Below, one piece after another: positions 26,507-37,919 of a stretch of 63,407 nt of DNA. Both the position numbers and the translations under genes were made by a program. Source of the stretch: Pseudomonadota bacterium. GTDB taxonomy: Bacteria; Pseudomonadota; Gammaproteobacteria; Burkholderiales; Burkholderiaceae_C. The first letter of the stretch is position 1. Each line of letters begins with the position of its first letter. The DNA lies in contig JAJZTW010000017.1 in assembly GCA_021847345.1 (NCBI GenBank), forward strand, positions 1 to 63,407. The letters run 5' to 3'. Below the pieces are notes generated by a model. That model did not search any database. It had not been told where the DNA came from and saw only the letters and a program-made list of their open reading frames with translations.

Positions 26507-27451
26507 ATGGACGACATGCAAGAGGCAGCGCGCGCCTGGCGGGTGGGCCTGATCGGCTACGGCGAGGTCGGGCGCATCGTCGCCGAGGACCTGCGCGCGC
26601 TGGGCCTGCCTCATGTGCTGGCCTGGGACCGCAAGCTGGCCGACGGGCAGGGCGCCGAACTGCGCGAGCACGCGCGTGCCCACGGCATCGCGACGGCGGC
26701 CTCGGCCGCCGAGCTGGCCGGCTCCTGCGACCTGCTGTTCAGCGCGGTCACGGCCAGCCAGGCCGTGGCGGTGGCCAGCGAGTGCGCGGCGTCGCTGCGC
26801 GCCGGCTGCTGGTTCGTCGACGTCAACTCGGCGTCGCCGGGGGCGAAGACGCGGGCCGCGCAGGCGGTGGACGGTGCCGGCGGGCGCTATGTCGAGGCCG
26901 CGGTGATGACCTCGGTGCCGCCGTACCGCAGCAAGGTTCCGATGCTGCTGGGCGGCGCCCATGCCCACGAGCTGGAGCCGGCGCTGCGGGCCCTGGGCTT
27001 CGCCGGCGCGCGTTTCGGCGACGCACGCCTGGGCGTGGTCTCGGCGACCAAGATGTGCCGCAGCGTGATGATCAAGGGCCTGGAAGCGATGGTCATCGAG
27101 AGCTTCAGCGCGGCGCGTGCCTACGGCGTCGAGGATGCGGTGCTTGCATCGCTCGCCGAAACCTTCCCCGGCATCGACTGGGAGCGCCAGGGCGCGTACT
27201 TTTTCCAGCGCGTGATCGAGCATGGGCGCCGGCGCAGCGAGGAAATGCGCGAGGTCGCTCGCACCGTGCAGGAGGCCGGGCTCGAGCCCTGGTCGGCAGC
27301 CGGCAGCGCCGAGCGCCAGGCCTGGGTGGCCGATCTCGCCGACCACGGCGTGTTCGGCCGGCGCGGCGAGCCGGGTTTCGCGCGCAGCCCCGACTGGCGC
27401 ACCGAGGCCGACCGCCTGCTGCGCGCAGCGCGCGACAACGACAAGGATTGA
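26507..27451 (+). CDS. NAD(P)-binding oxidoreductase with DUF1932 domain, role unknown
   Basis: A 314-residue protein with an N-terminal Rossmann domain of the 6-phosphogluconate dehydrogenase/hydroxyisobutyrate dehydrogenase type (VGLIGYGEVGRIVAEDL, then FVDVNSASPGAK) and a C-terminal DUF1932 helical domain (KMCRSVMIKGLEAM). It sits between ligK and ligI, 13 bp and 5 bp from its neighbours, so it is surely co-transcribed. It does not resemble LigU (tautomerase), which is otherwise missing. It might reduce or oxidise a pathway or side intermediate, but no substrate can be assigned. Confidence 0.8.
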   Translation: MDDMQEAARAWRVGLIGYGEVGRIVAEDLRALGLPHVLAWDRKLADGQGAELREHARAHGIATAASAAELAGSCDLLFSAVTASQAVAVASECAASLRAGCWFVDVNSASPGAKTRAAQAVDGAGGRYVEAAVMTSVPPYRSKVPMLLGGAHAHELEPALRALGFAGARFGDARLGVVSATKMCRSVMIKGLEAMVIESFSAARAYGVEDAVLASLAETFPGIDWERQGAYFFQRVIEHGRRRSEEMREVARTVQEAGLEPWSAAGSAERQAWVADLADHGVFGRRGEPGFARSPDWRTEADRLLRAARDNDKD

Positions 27452-27456
27452 GCACC

Positions 27457-28371
27457 ATGGTCTTCGAAAAGACTCCCGGCTGGCTGGACTGGTACCAGGG
27501 CCCGTCGCGCCCGCGCTTCCGGGTTCCGCCGGGCAGCGTCGACGCGCACTGCCACGTGTTCGGCCCCGGGGACGTGTTTCCCTATGCCCCCGAGCGCAAG
27601 TACACGCCGTGCGATGCATCGCGCGAGCAGTTGTTCGCGCTGCGCGACCACCTGGGCTTTTCGCGCAACGTGGTCGTGCAGGCCACCTGCCACGGCGCCG
27701 ACAACCGCGCGATGATCGACGCGCTGGAGCATTCCGGCGGACGCGCCCGCGGCGTGGCCACGGTGCGGCGCGACGTCACCGACGCCGAGTTGCAGCGCAT
27801 GCACGCCGCCGGCGTGCGCGGCGTGCGCTTCAACTTCGTGCGTCGCCTGGTCGACTTCACGCCGCGCGACGAGCTGATGGAAGTCGCAGCGCGCATCGCC
27901 CCGCTGGGCTGGCACGTGGTGATCTATTTCGAGGCCGTCGACCTGCCCGAGCTGTGGGACTTCTTCACGGCCCTGCCGACCACGGTGGTGGTGGACCACA
28001 TGGGCCGCCCCGACGTGACCAAACCGGTCGACGGCCCCGAGTTCGAGCTGTTCGTGCGCTTCATGCGCGAGCACGCCAACGTCTGGTCCAAGGTCAGCTG
28101 CCCGGAGCGCCTGTCGGTCGCGGGCCCGCCGGCCCTGCACGGCGAGATGGCGGCCTACCGGGACGTCGTGCCGTTCGCGCGGCGCATCGTCGACACCTTC
28201 CCCGACCGCGTGCTGTGGGGCACCGACTGGCCGCATCCGAACCTCAAGAACCACATGCCCGACGACGGGCTGCTGGTCGACTTCATCCCGCACATCGCGA
28301 CCACGCCCGAACTGCAGCGCAAGCTGCTGGTGGACAATCCGATGCGTCTGTACTGGCCCGAGCTCGGCTGA
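27457..28371 (+). CDS. ligI: 2-pyrone-4,6-dicarboxylate lactonase
   Basis: A 304-residue amidohydrolase-superfamily lactonase that opens 2-pyrone-4,6-dicarboxylate to 4-oxalomesaconate. The N-terminal metal-site motif DAHCHVFGP (His31, His33) and the C-terminal GTDWPHPN with the catalytic Asp are visible, as are VVDHMGRPD and FNFVRR. LigI-type enzymes act without metal despite the fold. ATG at 27457, five bases after the preceding stop. Neighbouring ligJ, ligA, ligB and ligC confirm the pathway. Confidence 0.94.
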   Translation: MVFEKTPGWLDWYQGPSRPRFRVPPGSVDAHCHVFGPGDVFPYAPERKYTPCDASREQLFALRDHLGFSRNVVVQATCHGADNRAMIDALEHSGGRARGVATVRRDVTDAELQRMHAAGVRGVRFNFVRRLVDFTPRDELMEVAARIAPLGWHVVIYFEAVDLPELWDFFTALPTTVVVDHMGRPDVTKPVDGPEFELFVRFMREHANVWSKVSCPERLSVAGPPALHGEMAAYRDVVPFARRIVDTFPDRVLWGTDWPHPNLKNHMPDDGLLVDFIPHIATTPELQRKLLVDNPMRLYWPELG

Positions 28372-30611
<2,240 letters not shown>

Positions 30612-30615
30612 GGCC

Positions 30616-31641
30616 ATGGCGCAATCCACCCGCGAGCAGGCTCGACCTCTGCCGCCCAGGCTCCTGGGCCCCGGGCAGGTGATGCCCATCGGGCTGGGTT
30701 GCATGAACCTCAGCCACGCCTACGGCGTGCCGCCGGCGCCCGAACAGGCCGAGCGAGTGCTGCTGCGCGCGCTCGACCTCGGCGTGGAACTGTTCGACAC
30801 CGCGGCGCTGTACGGCTTCGGTGCCAACGAGGAGCTGCTGGGGCGCGTGCTGGCGCCGCATCGCGGGCGCATCTTCCTGGCCAGCAAGGGCGGCATGGCC
30901 GGGGTCGACGGCAAGCGCGTGATCGACGGTCGGCCCGAGACCCTGCGACGCAACTGCGAGCAAAGCCTGCGCCGCCTGCGCACCGAGGTCATCGACCTGT
31001 ACTACCTGCACCGCTGGGACAAGAGCGTTCCGCTCGAGGACAGCGTGGGCGCGCTGGCCGAGCTGGTGCGCGAGGGCAAGGTGCGATCGATCGGCTTGTC
31101 CGAGGTGTCGGCGCAGACCTTGCGCCGGGCGCATGCGGTGCATCCGATCGCGGCGGTGCAGAACGAATATTCCCTGTGGACCCGCAACCCGGAGATCGCG
31201 ATGCTCGCCGCCTGCCGCGAGCTCGGCGTCGCGCTGGTGGCGTTCAGCCCGCTGGCGCGGGGCTTTCTCGGCGCGCGCCTGCGCGAAGTCGAGACCCTGG
31301 CGCCGAAGGACATTCGCCGCGGCATGCCGCGCTTCGCGCCGCAGGCCTATGCGCGCAACCTCGAGCTGCTGCCGCCCTTCGAGGCCCTGGCGGCGCAACT
31401 CGGCTGCACACCGGCGCAGCTCGCGCTGGCCTGGCTGCTGGCGCAGGACGAGCAGCTGATCGTCATCCCGGGCACCACCAGCGAGCAGCACCTGCAGGAA
31501 AACCTGGGGGCGCTCGACCTGCGCCTGGACGACGCGACGCTGCGGCGCCTGCAGTCCATGATCCACCAGGGCAACGTGGTCGGCGCACGCTACGCGCCCG
31601 GCACGCTGGCGGAAATCGATTCCGAGGCCTTTCCCGACTGA
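30616..31641 (+). CDS. Aldo/keto reductase at the end of the lig operon
   Basis: A 341-residue NADPH-dependent aldo/keto reductase. Catalytic Asp (FDTAALYGFGANEELLG), Tyr in the same segment, Lys (FLASKGGM) and His (YYLHRWD) are all visible, with the cofactor-binding VIPGTTSEQHL near the C-terminus. It starts only 4 bp after ligC and is very likely in the same transcript. It may reduce aromatic aldehydes or a pathway aldehyde; it is not a known member of the 4,5-cleavage set, so its substrate remains open. Confidence 0.88.
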   Translation: MAQSTREQARPLPPRLLGPGQVMPIGLGCMNLSHAYGVPPAPEQAERVLLRALDLGVELFDTAALYGFGANEELLGRVLAPHRGRIFLASKGGMAGVDGKRVIDGRPETLRRNCEQSLRRLRTEVIDLYYLHRWDKSVPLEDSVGALAELVREGKVRSIGLSEVSAQTLRRAHAVHPIAAVQNEYSLWTRNPEIAMLAACRELGVALVAFSPLARGFLGARLREVETLAPKDIRRGMPRFAPQAYARNLELLPPFEALAAQLGCTPAQLALAWLLAQDEQLIVIPGTTSEQHLQENLGALDLRLDDATLRRLQSMIHQGNVVGARYAPGTLAEIDSEAFPD

Positions 31642-31659
31642 AGCCGCGCCAAGCGGCTT
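31641..31659. terminator. Hairpin between convergent genes
   Basis: AAGCCGC-GCCAA-GCGGCTT forms a perfect 7-bp stem right at the end of the aldo/keto reductase gene and 26 bp before the end of the convergent solute-binding protein gene. No T-run follows on either strand, so termination is only suggested. Confidence 0.4.
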
Positions 31660-31684
31660 CGGCGAATCCTCAGGCGGCCCTGGG

Positions 31685-32995
31685 TCAGCGGTACCCGGCA
31701 AGAAGCATTTCGTGTCGGGTGGCCGTCTGCGCCGTGGCGAGCGCCTGCTCGACGCTGATCCGCCCGCGCACGGCCAGGCTGATCTGGCGTCCGACCTCGT
31801 CGCCGATGGCCGGGAATTCAGGGATCTCCACCATCTGAACTCCCGTGTACGGGCTCCTGGGCAAGGTGGCATCGCGCGGGTCGGCGCTTTCGATGGCCTG
31901 CCATTCCACATGCGCCCAGGGCGCCGCAGCCTGGAAGCGCGGATCGGCGTAGGTGGAGTCGCGCGTTCCCGAAGGAACCAGGCCCCAGCCGAAGCGCTGT
32001 GCGACCAGTCGCACGTAGTCGCGCGACGTCGCCCACTCGATGAAGCTTTTCGCCGCAGCGGCCTGGGCGGCGCCCACATCGGCCGGGATCGCCAGTGCCC
32101 ACGCCCACAGCCAGTGCGAGCCCCTGGCCGTGACCTGTACCGGCGCGGGCGCGAAGCCGACGTCATCGGCCACCTTGCTCGAGCTGGGGTTGGTGACGAA
32201 GCCGGCCGCGACCGAGGCGTCGACCCACATCGCGCAGTCCCCCTGCTCGAACAGCGCCAGGTTGGCGTTGAAATTTCGATCCGCCGCGTCTGCCGGGCCG
32301 TACTTGCGCAGCAGGTCCACGTACAGCCCGACGGCCTGCAACCAGGGCCTTCCGAGCAGTTGCGGGCGCCAGCTCATGTCGAACCACTGCCCCCCGAAAC
32401 TGTTGACCATCGTGGTCACGAGGGACATGTTCTCGCCCCAGCCGGGCCTGGCGCGCAGGCAGATGCCGTGCACTCCATGTGCCGGATCGTTCAGCCTGGC
32501 CGCGAGCCCGGCGACCTGGCTCCACGTCGGTTGCGCGGGCATGCGCAGGCCGGCCTGGCGCAGCAGGTCCTTGCGGTACATCAGCATCGAGCTCTCGCCG
32601 TAGAACGGCGCCGCGTAGAGCTCGCCGCGCCACGACAGGCCCTCGCGGATCGGTCGCAGCAGGTCGGCCATGTCGTAGCCGGCATCCAGGCGCAGCGGCT
32701 GCAGCCAGCCTCGCCGCGCCCACAGCGGGGTTTCGTACATGCCGACGGTCACGACGTCGAACTGCTCGCCCTGCGTCGTGATGTCGGTGGCCACGGTCCT
32801 GCGCAGCGAGCCCTCGGGCAGGACGACCCAGCGGACCTTGATGCCCGGGTGCTGCTGCTCGAACACCGGAGTGAGTCGCTGCATCTGCAGCATCTGCGCG
32901 TTGTCGACCGTGGCGACGACCAGGTTGGTCGCGCGCGCGTGGGCCGAGCCCGCGAACAGGCACAGTGCGACACTGGCAATCCACCTTGCTCGCAT
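31685..32995 (-). CDS. Orphan extracellular sugar-type solute-binding protein
   Basis: A 436-residue periplasmic binding protein (SBP_bac_1 type). Signal peptide MRARWIASVALCLFAGSAHA, then VVATVDNAQMLQMQRLTPVFEQ and DVVTVGMYETPLWARRGWL. The C-terminal domain has SHWLWAWALAIPADV. No permease or ATPase gene is adjacent, so the transport partner is not here. It starts 26 bp after the stop of the sensor gene at 33022 and is probably co-transcribed with it, which raises the possibility that it serves sensing rather than import. Substrate not assignable, though the fold favours sugars or polyols. Confidence 0.85.
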   Translation of the reverse strand: MRARWIASVALCLFAGSAHARATNLVVATVDNAQMLQMQRLTPVFEQQHPGIKVRWVVLPEGSLRRTVATDITTQGEQFDVVTVGMYETPLWARRGWLQPLRLDAGYDMADLLRPIREGLSWRGELYAAPFYGESSMLMYRKDLLRQAGLRMPAQPTWSQVAGLAARLNDPAHGVHGICLRARPGWGENMSLVTTMVNSFGGQWFDMSWRPQLLGRPWLQAVGLYVDLLRKYGPADAADRNFNANLALFEQGDCAMWVDASVAAGFVTNPSSSKVADDVGFAPAPVQVTARGSHWLWAWALAIPADVGAAQAAAAKSFIEWATSRDYVRLVAQRFGWGLVPSGTRDSTYADPRFQAAAPWAHVEWQAIESADPRDATLPRSPYTGVQMVEIPEFPAIGDEVGRQISLAVRGRISVEQALATAQTATRHEMLLAGYR

Positions 32996-33021
32996 GAACG
33001 GGGGTCCTTTGGCTGGGGCTC

Positions 33022-36021
33022 TTACGCGGTCGTGGGTCGGGACTTCGGCTCGGCGTCCGCATTGCGCTCGAACTCCGCCAGCGGGACCGGCCTGCTGAAC
33101 AGGTAGCCCTGGTAGGCATGGCAGCCATGCGCGGCCAGGAACTGCCGCTGCTCGCGCGTCTCCACGCCCTCGGCGATCACATGCAGGCCGAGTCCGCTGC
33201 CCATCGCGATGATGGTCTGTGCCACCATCGCCGCGCTGTGGCTGGCCGGCAGTTCGTCGACGAAGGATTTGTCGATCTTCAACTGGTGCAGCGGCAGCCG
33301 GGTGAGGTACGTGAGCGACGAGTTGCCGGTGCCGAAGTCGTCGATCGAAAGCAGGATCCCCGCGTCGCGCAAGGTCTGCAACTTCGCCACCGAGGTGTCG
33401 AAGTCGTCGATGGCCACGCTTTCGGTGATCTCCAGCTTCAGCCGGTCGGGGCGCGTGCCGAAGCGAGCGAGCTCGTCGAGGACTTCCTGGACGAATCCGG
33501 CAGAGCGGAACTGGCGCGTGCTGACGTTGACCGACAGCGTGAGCTCGCGCAAGGCCTCGTGGCAGGACCATTGCGCCAGCCTGCTGCACGCCTGCGCCAG
33601 CACCCAGCGTCCGATGGGCTCGATCAGCCCGGTGTCCTCGGCCAGCGCGATGAACTCTCCCGGGTACACAAGTCCGCGTTGCGGATGCTGCCATCGCACC
33701 AGCGCCTCGGCCCCGATCCAGCGTCCCTGGTCATCGACCTGTGGCTGGTAGTGCAGCACGAACTGCTGCTGCTCGATGGCCACGCGCAGCTCGGACTCCA
33801 GGCGCGTGCGCGCCTCGACCTCGGCCTGCATTTCGTCCTCGAACATGCGCGAGGTATTGCCTCCGCGCTGCTTGGACTTGTACATGGCCAGTTCGGCCTT
33901 GCGCAGCAACACGCCATACTTCGCCGCGGTGCCCAGGAACACGGTCGCGCCGACCGAGGCCGTGCACACCAGGGCCTGGCCATCCAGGCGAACCGGCTCC
34001 GCGATGGCGTGCCGAACCTTCTCGGCGATCTCCATGGCTCGCGTCGCCGCGTGGGCCTGTTCCGGGCCCAGGTCCTCGACCACCACGACAAAGTTGTCGC
34101 CACTGAATCGTCCGACGGTGTCGCCCTCGCGCACGGCCCACTGGATGCGCCGCCCGACCTCGACGAGCAACTCGTCGCCGACACTGTGGCCCAGCGCGTC
34201 GTTGACGCGCTGGAAGTCGTCGAGGTCGATCATCAGCACCGTGCCGAACTGCTGGGACTCGGCGCTGCTGGCCTGCGCATGGGCGATCCGGTCGTCCAGC
34301 AGGCTGCGATTGGGCAGGTTGGTCAGCGGATCGAACAGCTTGAGGTGCTCGGCTTCCTGGCGCGCCTGGTGCTCGACGGTGATGTCCTGGAAGGTTCCGA
34401 CGTAGTGCAGGAGTCGCCCCTGCGCATCGGTCACCGAAGCGATCGACACACGCGCCGTGAAGAGTTCCCCGTTGCGGCGACGATCGACGATTTCCCCGCG
34501 CCAGATCCCCTGCGCGGACAGTTCGGCGCGCATCTTGTCGTAGAAGTCGGGTCCGTATCGACCCGAGCGCAGCACGGCGGGCGGCTTGCCGACAATGTCG
34601 GCCGGGGCATATCCGGTGATGCGCGTGAATGCGCTGTTCACGCGCTCGATGATCCCGTTCGAGTCGGTCACGATCATCCCGTCCTGGCTCTCGAAGGCGA
34701 CGGCGGCCAGTTGCTGCTCATGCTCCGCGCGCCTGCGCTCGCTGATATCCCGGCCGACGCCGAGCACCCCCAGGATCTCCCCGTCCGGAGCCCGGATGGG
34801 AACCTTGAGCACTTCGATGTCGCGCGCCACGTTGTCGCGGCCGACCACCGTCTCCTCGGAACGGTGGATGCTTCCGCTGTGCATGACTTCCCGGTCGATG
34901 CTGCGCGCCAGCGCGACCAGGCCGGCATCGGAATGGATCTGCGCATCGCTGCGCCCGATGACCTGTTCGCGCGGCAGGCCGATGAGGTTGGCCGCCGCGG
35001 CGTTGCAGTGCACGTAGGTGCCCTGCGGGTCCTTCAGCCACATGGCGTCGGGGGTGTTGTCGAGCAGTCCCAGCAGCTTCGCGTGCTCCGCCACCAGCTC
35101 CCGCGACTGCAGCTGCAACTGCTCGTTCTTGGCCGAGATCTCGGCGGTGCGGCTTCGCACCGCACTTCGCAGCAACCAGATCCAGGCGGCCGCGACCGCC
35201 AGCACGGCCAGCCCGGCCGCGGCGCCGATTCCCAGCGCGCGCAGGTAGGGCCTGAACTGCAGAGGCTGCGAGAACCACTTGCGTCGCAACGCCGCCCGCT
35301 CGGCCGGAGTGATCATCTGCATGCCGTGCGTCACCAGCGCGAACGTGGCATGGTCGCCGCGGTTCACGGCCCAGTGGAAGTGGCCCTCGTAGAGCGTGAA
35401 GGCCTTGGCGAAGCGCAGCTGGTCCCGCAACAGGTACAAGTAGTAGTTCGCCGGGTCATCGTCCATGCAGAACATCTTGATGGCGCCCGACCTGGCGGCG
35501 TCCAGGATCCCCATGTAGTTGGGAAAGGCGGCCAGGCGCGTGATGCCCAGGCTGCCGAGCTTGTCGATGCAGGCATCGCCGCGCTCGACCCCGATGGTGA
35601 AACCCCGCAGCGAGCGTGGACCGGTGATTCCCGCGATGTCGTGATCCACGTAGATGCCCACGGTCTGCGTGGAGTAGGGGCGGGAAAACTCGTAGAGCTG
35701 GTCGCGCACCGGAGTGCGGAAGATCATGTCGATCACGTCGGCCCGGCCATCGTGCATCGCTCGCTGGGCCTGCGCCCACTGCATGGGCTCGAGCTCGACC
35801 TTGACTCCGGTCTTGGCCTGCCAGAGCTTCCACAGGTCGACCAGGTAGCCCTCGGGGCGTCCCTGGCTGTTCAGGAACAGGTAGGGAGGGTAGTTGTTGT
35901 CGGTGACGACACGCAGTACCCGAGGGGCGGCCTGTACCGGCGCGGCTGCCAGCGCGAACAGCAGGACGGCGCCGAGTCCGGCCAGCTCCCGCAACAGCCG
36001 GCGCAGCCAGCTTTGGGGCAT
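33022..36021 (-). CDS. Periplasmic-sensor PAS-PAS-GGDEF-EAL protein
   Basis: About 999 residues. Signal peptide, then an SBP_bac_3-like periplasmic domain (VLRVVTDNNYPPYLF to about residue 255), one transmembrane helix (about 262-282), a coiled coil, two PAS domains, GGDEF and EAL. The GGDEF loop reads FSGDNF, so synthesis of c-di-GMP is unlikely. The EAL set is intact (AEALVRW, ITESVAI, SIDDFGTGNSSL, LKIDKSF, AEGVETREQ), so it is probably a phosphodiesterase responding to a small molecule. Start chosen at ATG 36021, directly before the signal peptide; an upstream TTG at 36075 adds 18 non-signal residues. Confidence 0.9.
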   Translation of the reverse strand: MPQSWLRRLLRELAGLGAVLLFALAAAPVQAAPRVLRVVTDNNYPPYLFLNSQGRPEGYLVDLWKLWQAKTGVKVELEPMQWAQAQRAMHDGRADVIDMIFRTPVRDQLYEFSRPYSTQTVGIYVDHDIAGITGPRSLRGFTIGVERGDACIDKLGSLGITRLAAFPNYMGILDAARSGAIKMFCMDDDPANYYLYLLRDQLRFAKAFTLYEGHFHWAVNRGDHATFALVTHGMQMITPAERAALRRKWFSQPLQFRPYLRALGIGAAAGLAVLAVAAAWIWLLRSAVRSRTAEISAKNEQLQLQSRELVAEHAKLLGLLDNTPDAMWLKDPQGTYVHCNAAAANLIGLPREQVIGRSDAQIHSDAGLVALARSIDREVMHSGSIHRSEETVVGRDNVARDIEVLKVPIRAPDGEILGVLGVGRDISERRRAEHEQQLAAVAFESQDGMIVTDSNGIIERVNSAFTRITGYAPADIVGKPPAVLRSGRYGPDFYDKMRAELSAQGIWRGEIVDRRRNGELFTARVSIASVTDAQGRLLHYVGTFQDITVEHQARQEAEHLKLFDPLTNLPNRSLLDDRIAHAQASSAESQQFGTVLMIDLDDFQRVNDALGHSVGDELLVEVGRRIQWAVREGDTVGRFSGDNFVVVVEDLGPEQAHAATRAMEIAEKVRHAIAEPVRLDGQALVCTASVGATVFLGTAAKYGVLLRKAELAMYKSKQRGGNTSRMFEDEMQAEVEARTRLESELRVAIEQQQFVLHYQPQVDDQGRWIGAEALVRWQHPQRGLVYPGEFIALAEDTGLIEPIGRWVLAQACSRLAQWSCHEALRELTLSVNVSTRQFRSAGFVQEVLDELARFGTRPDRLKLEITESVAIDDFDTSVAKLQTLRDAGILLSIDDFGTGNSSLTYLTRLPLHQLKIDKSFVDELPASHSAAMVAQTIIAMGSGLGLHVIAEGVETREQRQFLAAHGCHAYQGYLFSRPVPLAEFERNADAEPKSRPTTA

Positions 36022-36176
36022 CGAGCAGTCGTGTGGGCGCCTGGCGCGCAAGGTATGCCCCTCGGAAACCGGCAAATGCGGAGGAAGCCGAAGCGTCGAA
36101 GCCTCCCCGGCGCACGGTTCCCAGTGTTCCCGGTATGTCGATCGCGGCGTTGATCCAGATCATACTCAGGCCGATC

Positions 36177-36210
36177 GGCGCCGGGTGGGCCCGAAGCCCC
36201 ACCCGGCGCC
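36177..36210 (-). terminator. Strong hairpin after the MFS gene
   Basis: A perfect 13-bp stem (GGCGCCGGGTGGG with its complement, 36177-36189 and 36198-36210) around an 8-base loop, 15 bp after the stop of the MFS gene. No clear T-run follows, but the stem is very stable and marks the end of that transcript. Confidence 0.65.
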
Positions 36211-36224
36211 TGCGGGCAGCGGGG

Positions 36225-37625
36225 TCAGGAGTCGCGGGCGGCCCGCCGCAGCAGGCGGGCGATCGACTCGTAGACCATGCGCAGCAGATCGATGCCCTGC
36301 TGGCGCAGCAGCAGGACTCCGGCGACGCCGATCAGCCCTCCGGCCAGGCCGATGGTGAACATCGCATGGTTGCCGAACAGCGAGCGGTTCAGCGGGCCGA
36401 TGACCAGTCCGCAGAGGATCTGGGGAATCGTGATCGTGATATTGAAGATGCCCAGGCACGCGCCCATCTTGGGGGGAGGAACCTCGGCCGCCACGATGGC
36501 GTAGGGCAGGGTGTTCAGGCTGCCCGAGAAGATGCCGAAACCGATCATGGCGACGTAGACATACCAGATATTCGCCAGTAGGGGCATCGAAAGCAGCGCC
36601 GCGGCTCCGGCCAGCAGCGACACGGCATGCACGCGATTGGGGTCGAAGCGCTCGGCGAGTGCCGGCAGCGCCAGGGTGTAGACCACCCCGACCAGCTGGT
36701 AGATCGCAAAGCAGACCCCGGACTGGATCACCCCCTTGGTCAGCAGAGCCTGGTACCGCGTGCTCGACGACACGTCGACCCCCGGCGGCAGGCCGTAGAC
36801 GGTTTGCGCCAACGCAAGGCCGAAGTAGATCCACACGCAGAACAGCCCGGCCCAGGTCAGCACCTGCACGACGAACATGCGCCTGATGACCTGCGGAGTG
36901 CGCCGGGTGTTGTCGTACAGCTCGCAGGCCAGGCGTGCGCAAAAGCGCAGCAGGCCAACCCGGGGGCGCGCGGCCTGCGCGACCTGTGCGACATGCCCTG
37001 GCGCCTCGCGGACGCGACGCACCATCGCCTGCGCGGTCTGGAACACGATCAGCGCGCCGAGAAAGAAGGAGACCTTCAGCACGGCGGGAATCCTGAAGCC
37101 CGCGTCGCTGGGCTGGACGAAAAGGTGGGTGGCATTGAGCAACCAGGGGATCGCGCTGGCCATCATGGCCCCCAGGGATCCGAACACGGCCTGCCACGCG
37201 AAGGCCTTGGACTTCTGCCGGTTCGGCGTCAGGTCGCCGGTCAGCGAGCGCAGGCCCTCGGTGGAGCAGTTGATGCTGCAGCTCAGGAACAGCACCATCG
37301 CCGCGGTCAGCCACAGCGCCTCCGAGAACGACAGCACCAGCAGGCTCAGGCAGGCCAGCACGGCGCCGCCGTAGATGAACGGGGTTCGTCTTCCGTACCG
37401 GGTGTCGACGAGGTCGCTGACCTGCCCCAGCACCGGCTGCACGATCAGCCCGGTGACCGGAGGTATCAGCCACAGCCAGCCGACCTGCTGGTCGGAGGCT
37501 CCGAGAAACTTGAAAAGCCCGCTGGCGTTGTTGACCTCGAATGCGCCGGCAGCCTGCAACCCCAGGCTGGCCAGGGAAAAATAGAAAAGCTGCTGGTATG
37601 TCAAAAGCTTTTGAGGATTTTCCAC
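36225..37625 (-). CDS. MFS transporter of the sugar/cation symporter (GPH/SLC45-like) type
   Basis: A 466-residue inner-membrane protein with about twelve hydrophobic helices. Signatures: GWLWLIPPVTGLIVQPVLGQVSD in pieces, DTRYGRRTPFI in the first cytoplasmic loop, and CSINCSTEGLRSLTGDLTP in helix 4-5. This pattern is shared by sucrose/maltose proton symporters. A central loop rich in Arg links the two halves. It lies upstream of the periplasmic-sensor gene on the same strand but is separated by a strong hairpin, so independent expression is likely. Sugar uptake is the most probable role; aromatic acid uptake is not excluded. Confidence 0.82.
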   Translation of the reverse strand: MENPQKLLTYQQLFYFSLASLGLQAAGAFEVNNASGLFKFLGASDQQVGWLWLIPPVTGLIVQPVLGQVSDLVDTRYGRRTPFIYGGAVLACLSLLVLSFSEALWLTAAMVLFLSCSINCSTEGLRSLTGDLTPNRQKSKAFAWQAVFGSLGAMMASAIPWLLNATHLFVQPSDAGFRIPAVLKVSFFLGALIVFQTAQAMVRRVREAPGHVAQVAQAARPRVGLLRFCARLACELYDNTRRTPQVIRRMFVVQVLTWAGLFCVWIYFGLALAQTVYGLPPGVDVSSSTRYQALLTKGVIQSGVCFAIYQLVGVVYTLALPALAERFDPNRVHAVSLLAGAAALLSMPLLANIWYVYVAMIGFGIFSGSLNTLPYAIVAAEVPPPKMGACLGIFNITITIPQILCGLVIGPLNRSLFGNHAMFTIGLAGGLIGVAGVLLLRQQGIDLLRMVYESIARLLRRAARDS

Positions 37626-37919
37626 CTTCCGGGCCTCCCCGCCCCAGCGACCCTGTTTGCGTGATCGGCCGATATGCGATCGATGTGCCGGATGGTAGGG
37701 AGCTTGTGAAAACTTCGGTTCCGTGTGGGCAATAAGCGCATGAGCAGGGCTTCATGCGCCAATTTTCAAGGGGGAAGTAAGTGCGGCCGCGCGCGAGCTT
37801 CGCGAAACATCGTGCCTTTGACGCTCAGGCGGCGCGGATCTTCAGGGGTGTTTTGCAGCTGCGGCACGGTGCCGAGTATTGCCGGCGGGGCGTGTTTCGC
37901 GCCCCGCCGGATCGCACGA
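37626..37919. other. Interval between two minus-strand genes
   Basis: No gene seen. It should hold the promoter of the MFS gene. A perfect 11-bp hairpin (37882-37910) lies just downstream of the secreted-protein gene and is listed separately. Confidence 0.5.
37882..37910 (-). terminator. Hairpin after the secreted-protein gene
   Basis: CCGGCGGGGCG and its exact complement form an 11-bp stem with a 7-base loop (TGTTTCG), beginning 10 bp after the gene's stop on the minus strand. It probably ends that transcript. Confidence 0.6.

Noticed and set aside
26507..27451. Assigning the DUF1932 protein as the missing LigU tautomerase
   Set aside because: LigU belongs to the PrpF family; this protein has a Rossmann NAD(P) domain of a different fold.
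36022..36075. TTG start extending the periplasmic sensor by 18 residues
   Set aside because: It would place a polar segment ahead of a good signal peptide; the ATG at 36021 is preferable.
33118..36153. Long open frame on the plus strand opposite the periplasmic-sensor gene
   Set aside because: Same reason: the minus-strand product has clear PAS, GGDEF and EAL domains, and the plus-strand translation has no recognisable pattern.
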